This document shows, piece after piece, positions 23,182 through 28,864 of a stretch of 28,864 bases of DNA; position 1 is the stretch's first letter; every line of letters begins with the position of its first letter. The stretch is from JAZRWQ01 sp045541395 (GTDB taxonomy: Bacteria; Bacillota; Clostridia; Oscillospirales; UMGS1783): NCBI GenBank assembly GCA_045541395.1, contig JAZQIZ010000034.1:1-28864 (forward strand), written 5' to 3'. A program made the position numbers and the translations under genes. The notes below the pieces were generated by a model, which did no database searches, was not told the DNA's origin, and worked only from the letters and a program-made list of their open reading frames with translations.

Positions 23182-24024
23182 ATGGCAGAATTCAAAGTAA
23201 TACCCGGTCCTCTTACAGGCCATGAATGTTTAAAAAACGCTGTGTGTATTAACACGTCCCAAATCTACGATTCCTGCAGAAGCAAGGAATGTGTGGATGA
23301 TCTTAGAGTGTACTTAACCTCCTGCGGTCAGGCGATACTCGATAGGGCCGTAAGCATACGCGCGAAAAAATGCGAAATAATTCATACTCAGCTGGACGTG
23401 GAACAGGTCCCCTTTAATAAGGGCTTTTACAGTGTGGACGTAAAATTCTTCTTTAAATGCTCCTTTGATGCCTTTTGCGGCTGCTCAGGGCCTCAGCCAA
23501 TAGAGGGTATTGCCTGCTACAGTAAACGTACTATCCTTTTTGGCAGCGAGGGTAATGCTAAAATATTCTCAAGCAACTGTAAGACTGATGACCTCGATGA
23601 TAAGCTTCTTTGCAGGTCCAATCTTCCCAAGGCAGTGATCGAGGTGGTGGACCCTATAGCTCTTTCCTGCCGTGTAGCCGACCCTTGCGACAGATGCTGT
23701 AACGGGGAAATGGATATCAACGGCTTAGGGAACGGGTTTTGCCGTTTGTTCGGCGATGAGTTTGTTGATGGAGCAGGTAAGAATAAACTGTATATAACAG
23801 TTGGCTTATTCTCCGTGCTTCGTCTTGAAAGAGATGCTCAGCTTCTTATACCCTCATATGATTATTATTTGCCCCAGAAAGAATGCTGTTGCGGTAAGGA
23901 AGAGGATCCCTGCGATTTCTTTGGTAGGATATCCTTCCCGGCAGAAGAGTTTACTCCTCCTCAGATATACCAGTTAAAACAGGATGAGCCCTGCCGCATA
24001 AAGAATTGTGATTGCTCAAAATAA
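23182..24024 (+). CDS. Cysteine-rich protein of unknown function, possible spore coat component
   Basis: A 280-aa soluble protein with 24 cysteines (about 9%), no signal peptide and no membrane helix. Cysteines occur singly and in pairs or triplets (CGCSG, DRCC, ECCCG, NCDCSK), often near aromatic residues. The middle is beta-rich (SVDVKFFFKCSF, KRTILFGSEGNAKIF), looking like two related modules. It resembles a family of uncharacterised clostridial proteins I know only as hypothetical. Disulfide cross-linking in the spore coat is suggested by the cysteine load and the sigma-K-like promoter; this is inference. GGAGG lies 9 nt before the ATG, within an inverted repeat. Confidence 0.75.
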   Translation: MAEFKVIPGPLTGHECLKNAVCINTSQIYDSCRSKECVDDLRVYLTSCGQAILDRAVSIRAKKCEIIHTQLDVEQVPFNKGFYSVDVKFFFKCSFDAFCGCSGPQPIEGIACYSKRTILFGSEGNAKIFSSNCKTDDLDDKLLCRSNLPKAVIEVVDPIALSCRVADPCDRCCNGEMDINGLGNGFCRLFGDEFVDGAGKNKLYITVGLFSVLRLERDAQLLIPSYDYYLPQKECCCGKEEDPCDFFGRISFPAEEFTPPQIYQLKQDEPCRIKNCDCSK

Positions 24025-24053
24025 AAATTTGCAGACCCAGGTCTGCATTTTTT
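24025..24053 (+). terminator. Terminator of the cysteine-rich gene
   Basis: Stem GCAGACC/GGTCTGC (24031-24046) with a very short loop, A-rich left flank and TTTTTT tail. Confidence 0.82.
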
Positions 24054-24089
24054 CTTTGTAAGGTTGCATTATAAATTTGAGGTGTTTTT

Positions 24090-24773
24090 ATGGATAAAAT
24101 ATTGGATTTTTGCAATCTTTCAAAAGAATATATTTCTAAAGACGGAATTATAACCGCCCTTAACAAGGTCTCCTTCTCAATATACAAGGGTGAATTTGTT
24201 GCTTTTACGGGCTCGTCAGGGGCAGGAAAGTCTACCTTATTGAATATGGTAGGCTGTCTGGATAAGCCCGATAAAGGAAAACTATTTTACAGAAATAAAA
24301 ACCTGTTTTCCTATTCGGAAAGACAGGCGGCATTTTACCGTAACCGTATAATAGGTTTTGTTTTTCAAAGCTTCAATCTTGATCCAAAACTTACGGCCGT
24401 AGAGAACGTAGCGCTTCCTCTTATTTATAGTTCAGCTTCAAAAAAAGAACGCCGGATCCGCGCCATGGAGGCTCTTGAGAAGGTAGGACTTTGTGACAGG
24501 GCATCTCATAAGCCCTCAGAGTTATCGGGTGGTCAGAAGCAGAGAGTGGCTATTGCCAGAGCCATAGTAAACCGACCTGAGATCATTCTTGCAGATGAAC
24601 CTACAGGTAATTTAGATCCATCATCTGCAAAAGCCGTTATGGAACTGCTTTGCCGTATTAACAGGGAAGGCAAAACCGTTCTTATGGTTACTCATAACCC
24701 CTCTCAATTAAAATACTGCACCCGTGCCATTTCCCTTCAGGACGGGGTCATTGTTTCCGATACGCTTTTTTAG
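24090..24773 (+). CDS. ABC transporter ATP-binding protein (MacB/LolD-like), orphan
   Basis: A 227-aa ATPase with Walker A GSSGAGKS (41-48), Q-loop FQSFNL (about 92-97), signature LSGGQ (145-149), Walker B IILADEP (165-171) and H-loop THN. The sequence fits the MacB/FtsE/LolD subgroup that normally pairs with an FtsX-like permease. No permease gene lies on either side, so its partner is elsewhere or lost. GAGGTG precedes the ATG by about 6 nt. Confidence 0.9.
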   Translation: MDKILDFCNLSKEYISKDGIITALNKVSFSIYKGEFVAFTGSSGAGKSTLLNMVGCLDKPDKGKLFYRNKNLFSYSERQAAFYRNRIIGFVFQSFNLDPKLTAVENVALPLIYSSASKKERRIRAMEALEKVGLCDRASHKPSELSGGQKQRVAIARAIVNRPEIILADEPTGNLDPSSAKAVMELLCRINREGKTVLMVTHNPSQLKYCTRAISLQDGVIVSDTLF

Positions 24774-24788
24774 GCGTACATCCCCTCC

Positions 24789-24803
24789 GTCAATTCAATT
24801 GAC
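24789..24803. repeat. Perfect palindrome upstream of the surface-protein gene
   Basis: GTCAATT-C-AATTGAC, 7+1+7 bp, the size of a typical dimer operator. It lies 75 nt upstream of the -10 box at 24864. Confidence 0.5.
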
Positions 24804-24824
24804 TTGTATAATTTCCAGTTCTTA

Positions 24825-24844
24825 TTGTTCACAATTTGTTCACA
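24825..24844 (+). repeat. Two direct TTGTTCACA repeats, 11 bp apart
   Basis: TTGTTCACA at 24825-24833 and 24836-24844, spaced one helical turn. They lie on and just before the -35 region of the surface-protein promoter. Confidence 0.6.
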
Positions 24845-24869
24845 TATTGAGAGATTAACTTGTTATAAT
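24839..24869 (+). promoter_or_regulatory. Promoter of the surface-protein gene
   Basis: Extended -10 TGtTATAAT (24861-24869). The -35 is poor (TTCACA at 24839-24844 with a 19-nt spacer), as expected for an activator-dependent promoter. The 5' leader of about 64 nt contains a hairpin GTAAGTTT/AAACTTAC (24884-24903). Confidence 0.6.
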
Positions 24870-24939
24870 TATTATGTATAGTTGTAAGTTTTTTGAAACT
24901 TACACACGAATTGCTTTATTTACCCTAAGGAGGATTACA

Positions 24940-27900
24940 ATGAAAAAACTATTATGCTGTACTCTGTGTTTTTTAATGCTTTGGTACGTTGTTCCCGTAG
25001 GAATGCCTAGCGTAAGCGCACAGGAAATTGAGCCCAAAGAGTCTGTTGTTCCCGATGAATCAATTGGTGATATAGTATTCTCTTGGGACTGTAGTTCCCT
25101 CAGCGGCGCTACTTGGGGTTCCTGGGGGTACGGCGCAACCGCTGAAGATGGTTATATTACTCTTAGACCTGCTGATAACTCTATGGATACCGGCTATGCT
25201 GCATATTATATGTGGACCGGCAACTTCAAAGAAGAAGGCGCTGTAGAAAACGTTTATGCTGTTGAATACGGCAAGACCTACGTTCTTAACTTTAAGGCTA
25301 TAGGCGAAGCAGGCAAGGAAATTCAGTATGACTTCAAGGATGGCTCCATTGGTATGAACGGTGCTTACACCTTTGAAACCACCGGTGAATGGGAAGACGT
25401 TTGGTCTGAACCCATGACCGTTACTGTTGATCCAGAATTAGATCTGGCTCCCGGCGATGCCTCCATCATAAACGGCTATCCCTTGCGTCTGTATCTGTAT
25501 TCAAACAGTAATTCTTTCTCTTCTTCTTATGCATATATTGACGATATCGTTATCTATGAAGTAGATGAAGAAACCGTTGTGCCCGAGCCCGAAGAGCCTG
25601 AGAATTCTGAAGAACTCATCGAAAGCATTGAAGTCGAAGATGTAACCGTTGTTGATAATTACGATGGCATGAGGTATGGTCATTATGATGAAAATGATGA
25701 ATGGATTGAGGACTCATGGTTTAAATATAATTATGATCCTGAAACTATAACAATAACCTGTAAGGACGGAACAGTCTTTTCTGGCGATTATTATGATATT
25801 TACTGGGATGTTGTAGATTTCTTTGGAAAAGGATCCTTTGACCTAACATCCGACCAATCATATGAAAATCAATGGTCTGTAGGCAATACATATAAAGCAA
25901 CATTAAGCTTTTTAGGGTATGAATGTACATATAATGTAACGGTAACAGAATCACCCATAGAAAGCATTGAAATTGAAGACATAACCGTTATTGAAAATAA
26001 TGATGGTTATTGGAATGGTCATTGTGATGAAAATGATGAATGGATTGAAAACTCATGGTTTGAGTATGATTATCAGCCTGAAACTTTAACAATAACCTGT
26101 AAAGACGGAACAATATTTTCCGGTGATTATTGGAATGTGTATTGGGAAGTTGAAGAATTATTTGGGGATAGCTTTAGTCGAACATCCGACCAATCATATG
26201 AAAATCAATGGTCTGTAGGCAATACATATAAAGCAACATTAAGCTTTTTAGGGTATGAATGTACATATAATGTAACGGTAACAGAATCACCCATAGAAAG
26301 CATTGAAATTGAAGATGTTTCAATCATTGAATTTTATGATGGATATTATTCAGATGGATATTTTTATTATAGTTTATACAATTTAAACGGCACTGTGACG
26401 CTTAAAGATGGAACTAAGGAGCATATAGATGGAAGTTTTGAAATGGACAATGTATGGTATTCAATCGAAACCAATGCATGGGACATGCAAAATGAACAGC
26501 CTTGGACTGCCGGTAATACATATGAGGTTACAGGAACACTTTTAGGTGTCAGTGACACATTCAATGTTACAACTATAGAAAACCCAGTAAAACGAATAGA
26601 AATTGATGATTTAGTTCTTATAGAAAACTGTAATGGCTATGTTGTACCTGTTTATGATGAATATGGAAACGAAACTGATGAAACTTGGTTTGAGTATTTA
26701 TACGAGCCTGATTCAGTAACTATTGTATACAAAGATGGTACTACTGTTTCCGGTCCAGCATATAATATTTACGAGCAGACAGGTTATTTTTTAAATTTCA
26801 ATTCAGACCAAGCCCCTGATAATCAGTGGATTGCAGGAAATACCTATCAGGTAACAGCTGAATATTTGGGTATTCAGGCTACCTATAATGTTACTATTGA
26901 GGAAACTCCCATAGAAAGCATTATATTCCTTGAATTCCCTGATGATACCGACTGTATGGTTGGCGAAGTTGCAGATCTTAAAGGTGCTAAACTGAAGGTG
27001 AACTATAAGGATGATCGTTATGATATTATTAATATTACTGACCATGCAGGCTGGATGTCCCCATTCTATGTAACTCTTGACAAGTTAGGTGTAAGCAAAG
27101 AAATAGAGGCAATAACAACAACATATACTGTGGCAGGAAAACAAAATGTAGAATTTAACCTAATGGGGCAAACTTTTAGCTTTCCTGTAACAGTAAAAGA
27201 GAATACGGTTAAAAAAGTAAATCTTACTACAAACGAAAATAAAGAATTAGTAATCGTACTTACTCATACAGATGGAACTGTAGAGGATGTTATTGTAGAA
27301 GGATTACGGTTTGTCAAAGGTGGAGATGAGCCTGATGGTACAATCCTTAGTGGTGCATTTGTATACTCAAATAACTATATTTTCCCATGCTCGTTCTACG
27401 AAACACCTGAAAAAGAACTATATATACAGACTGTATTTTCAGCAGAAGGCAGACCTATCAGTAACAGAATAACCGAGTATGATTATTTCCACATATGCAA
27501 TAATGTCCTAAAACGATCAACAAGTGTCAGCATTGGTTGCAACAAAATAGATTCTTTTGACGGAACAATAACTGCAGACAATGTAAATAAAATTTTGGAT
27601 ATTGCTCTCAGAATCACCGGAACACGCTGGACTACAGAAGTAAATTCTGCGGGTATGGATACAATGGTTATTCCTATTGAGGATGCCGAAGCAGCAATAG
27701 AAGGCGCTTTCGCAGTGTCAAATATAGATCTCACTCAGTATGCAGGCTACGATTCTCAAAGCCAAACTTTCCGCTATCCTGTAGTTGGCAGAGGTGGAGA
27801 CGCTTCTGATGTTATCAGTTTAAAATATGTGGATGGGATTTGGTACGGACAAACAGAATATATCAACGAACCAATATACTTTAAACTAAACGATGATATG

Positions 27901-28827
27901 AAGATTATAAGCTTTTCTAAAAAGCTTACAGTTACCGATGTGAAGGTTACCACCCTGCCTAATAAAACCAGTTATCATGTGGGCGATAAGCTTAATATTA
28001 CGGGAATGGTTGTAACTGCAGATTATGATTATATGCCGTCGGTAGTTGTTACGGATTATATTGTAACTGGATACACCTCTACCGTCGGAAGCAAGACCGT
28101 AAAAGTAACTTTAGGTAATAAAAGTGATACTTTTAATGTTACGGTGTCTGACCACAGCTACAAAACTACTACCACTAAAGCAACAACCTCCGCCAACGGT
28201 AAAATAGTAACAAAATGCTCTGTGTGCGGCGATGTTAAATCTACAAAAACCATTGCCAAGGTTTCTAATATTAAGCTTTCCTTCACTAAGAAGAATTATA
28301 CAGGCTCGGCTATTTCCGCGCCCACTTTAACCGTTAAGGATTCCAACGGCAAGGCCTTAGTTAAGGGTACCGATTATACCGTAACAGGCCTTGTAAAGAG
28401 AACCAACGTTGGCCGTTACAAGGTAACAGTAACCTTCAAGGGTAATTACAGCGGCACCAAGACTTTGTATTACACCATTACCCCCAAAGCGCCCTCTTCC
28501 GTAAAGGTAAGGCTTCGCACCGTTACCGGCGGATATGACGACGTTGTTTGCTCCTGGACAAAGGCAACAGGCGCTTCAGGCTATGCAGTATATTATAAGA
28601 AGGCTTCCGCTTCTTCCTATACCCTCTTAGGCAGAACCACAGGCACTTCTATGACAAAGAAGGATCTTGCCGACGGCGTTAAATACACCTTCAAGGTCGT
28701 TCCCTATTACACCTCCAACGGCACAAGATATACGTCCCTTGCTTCCAGAACCGCAAGTATTTACGCTCTTAAGAAGATAGCAACTCCTACCGTAACCGCT
28801 TCAAGCGGTAAAGTAAAGGTTAAGTAA
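24940..28827 (+). CDS. Large secreted repeat protein (Ig-like and Fn3 domains), truncated at the contig end
   Basis: At least 1295 aa. Signal peptide (MKKLLCCTLCFLML..., cleavage near VSA-QE, about residue 28); a beta-sandwich, carbohydrate-binding-like domain (about 45-210); an acidic linker (PEPEEPENSEE); four related units of about 100-112 residues (about 227-660) sharing YKDGT, NQW-AGNTY and a closing YNVT-xE-P, resembling bacterial Ig-like repeats; a fifth Ig-like unit; a unique region (about 754-994); another Ig-like domain; a CSVCGD knuckle; and an Fn3 domain (about 1186-1277). A surface or biofilm role is likely. Start at 24940, 6 nt after AAGGAGG. The TAA at 28825-28827 is made by adapter sequence, so the true C terminus (perhaps with an anchor) is missing. 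Confidence 0.85.
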   Translation: MKKLLCCTLCFLMLWYVVPVGMPSVSAQEIEPKESVVPDESIGDIVFSWDCSSLSGATWGSWGYGATAEDGYITLRPADNSMDTGYAAYYMWTGNFKEEGAVENVYAVEYGKTYVLNFKAIGEAGKEIQYDFKDGSIGMNGAYTFETTGEWEDVWSEPMTVTVDPELDLAPGDASIINGYPLRLYLYSNSNSFSSSYAYIDDIVIYEVDEETVVPEPEEPENSEELIESIEVEDVTVVDNYDGMRYGHYDENDEWIEDSWFKYNYDPETITITCKDGTVFSGDYYDIYWDVVDFFGKGSFDLTSDQSYENQWSVGNTYKATLSFLGYECTYNVTVTESPIESIEIEDITVIENNDGYWNGHCDENDEWIENSWFEYDYQPETLTITCKDGTIFSGDYWNVYWEVEELFGDSFSRTSDQSYENQWSVGNTYKATLSFLGYECTYNVTVTESPIESIEIEDVSIIEFYDGYYSDGYFYYSLYNLNGTVTLKDGTKEHIDGSFEMDNVWYSIETNAWDMQNEQPWTAGNTYEVTGTLLGVSDTFNVTTIENPVKRIEIDDLVLIENCNGYVVPVYDEYGNETDETWFEYLYEPDSVTIVYKDGTTVSGPAYNIYEQTGYFLNFNSDQAPDNQWIAGNTYQVTAEYLGIQATYNVTIEETPIESIIFLEFPDDTDCMVGEVADLKGAKLKVNYKDDRYDIINITDHAGWMSPFYVTLDKLGVSKEIEAITTTYTVAGKQNVEFNLMGQTFSFPVTVKENTVKKVNLTTNENKELVIVLTHTDGTVEDVIVEGLRFVKGGDEPDGTILSGAFVYSNNYIFPCSFYETPEKELYIQTVFSAEGRPISNRITEYDYFHICNNVLKRSTSVSIGCNKIDSFDGTITADNVNKILDIALRITGTRWTTEVNSAGMDTMVIPIEDAEAAIEGAFAVSNIDLTQYAGYDSQSQTFRYPVVGRGGDASDVISLKYVDGIWYGQTEYINEPIYFKLNDDMKIISFSKKLTVTDVKVTTLPNKTSYHVGDKLNITGMVVTADYDYMPSVVVTDYIVTGYTSTVGSKTVKVTLGNKSDTFNVTVSDHSYKTTTTKATTSANGKIVTKCSVCGDVKSTKTIAKVSNIKLSFTKKNYTGSAISAPTLTVKDSNGKALVKGTDYTVTGLVKRTNVGRYKVTVTFKGNYSGTKTLYYTITPKAPSSVKVRLRTVTGGYDDVVCSWTKATGASGYAVYYKKASASSYTLLGRTTGTSMTKKDLADGVKYTFKVVPYYTSNGTRYTSLASRTASIYALKKIATPTVTASSGKVKVK
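25845..25979 (+). repeat. 135-bp perfect direct repeat, copy 1
   Basis: Identical base for base to 26181-26315, offset 336 bp (112 codons), inside the surface-protein gene. Confidence 0.95.
26181..26315 (+). repeat. 135-bp perfect direct repeat, copy 2
   Basis: Second copy of 25845-25979. The rest of the two 112-codon units differs at the DNA and protein level. Confidence 0.95.
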
Positions 28828-28857
28828 GTCGGAGGCCAAGCGGTCTTAGGAAGACAA
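28826..28857 (+). other. Sequencing adapter (DNBSEQ/MGI) at the contig end
   Basis: The 32 bases starting AAGTCGGAGGCCAAGCGGTC are, as I recall it, the standard MGI/BGI read-through adapter in full. The final 7 bases (28858-28864) would then be the start of a sample barcode. Not genomic. Confidence 0.9.
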
Positions 28858-28864
28858 TTGATAG

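Noticed and set aside
28826..28864. 5' half of a tRNA or small structured RNA (GTCTT/AAGAC hairpin after a stop codon).
   Set aside because: The bases match a known library adapter exactly over 32 nt; the hairpin is part of that adapter.
1..28864. CRISPR array, rRNA genes, insertion sequences with transposase.
   Set aside because: I saw no regularly spaced repeats, rRNA segments or transposase motifs on either strand.

Overview
The window looks like chromosomal DNA of a low-GC, endospore-forming member of the Clostridia, most likely a gut Oscillospiraceae/Ruminococcaceae-type bacterium. The grounds are the gene content (spo0A, spoIVB, yabP, yabQ, an HPr with both His15 and Ser46, strong GGAGG ribosome sites) and the AT-rich intergenic DNA; the genus cannot be fixed from this sequence alone. 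The right end is a contig end: bases 28826-28857 are a DNBSEQ/MGI library adapter, so the last gene is cut off and its stop codon is artificial.

Layout. (1) 1-2300 is an accessory, phage-derived edge. It holds a 3' fragment of tRNA-Asn, then two cargo genes on the minus strand (a PPM1/Tcmp-type SAM methyltransferase and a lipoprotein). Each cargo gene is preceded by a remnant of the 3' end of a phage terminase large-subunit gene and followed by a related hairpin terminator. (2) 2300-7900 is a run of small transcription units: an SGNH hydrolase, a DUF6512-like membrane protein, a free-standing Spo0A DNA-binding domain, an FAD oxidoreductase, thioredoxin reductase with a 49-aa membrane peptide, a zinc-ribbon/RDD protein and secG. 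(3) 7900-12600 (minus strand) holds two tandem MFS-like transporters, a DUF421/DUF4363 pair and an MTA/SAH nucleosidase. (4) 12650-17310 is the conserved cluster spoVB-like flippase, mazG, HU, rqcP, yabP, yabQ, divIC-like, S1-domain protein, corresponding to the B. subtilis yabM-yabR region. (5) 17300-20770 (minus strand) is spoIVB and spo0A, the usual neighbours, here separated by a C39-like protease and a TraX-like membrane protein. A perfect 0A box lies upstream of spo0A. (6) 20900-24800 holds ptsH, uvrC, a very cysteine-rich protein with a sigma-K-like promoter, and an orphan ABC ATPase. (7) 24800-end is a large secreted, repeat-rich surface protein with an unusual upstream control region.

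Functionally, the core is sporulation control (Spo0A, SpoIVB, YabP/YabQ, probably the cysteine-rich protein) mixed with envelope and housekeeping genes. The most unusual points are the terminase-flanked cargo units, the receiver-less Spo0A paralog, and two genes (yabP and the cysteine-rich gene) whose ribosome site is locked in an inverted repeat that only read-through mRNA could form.
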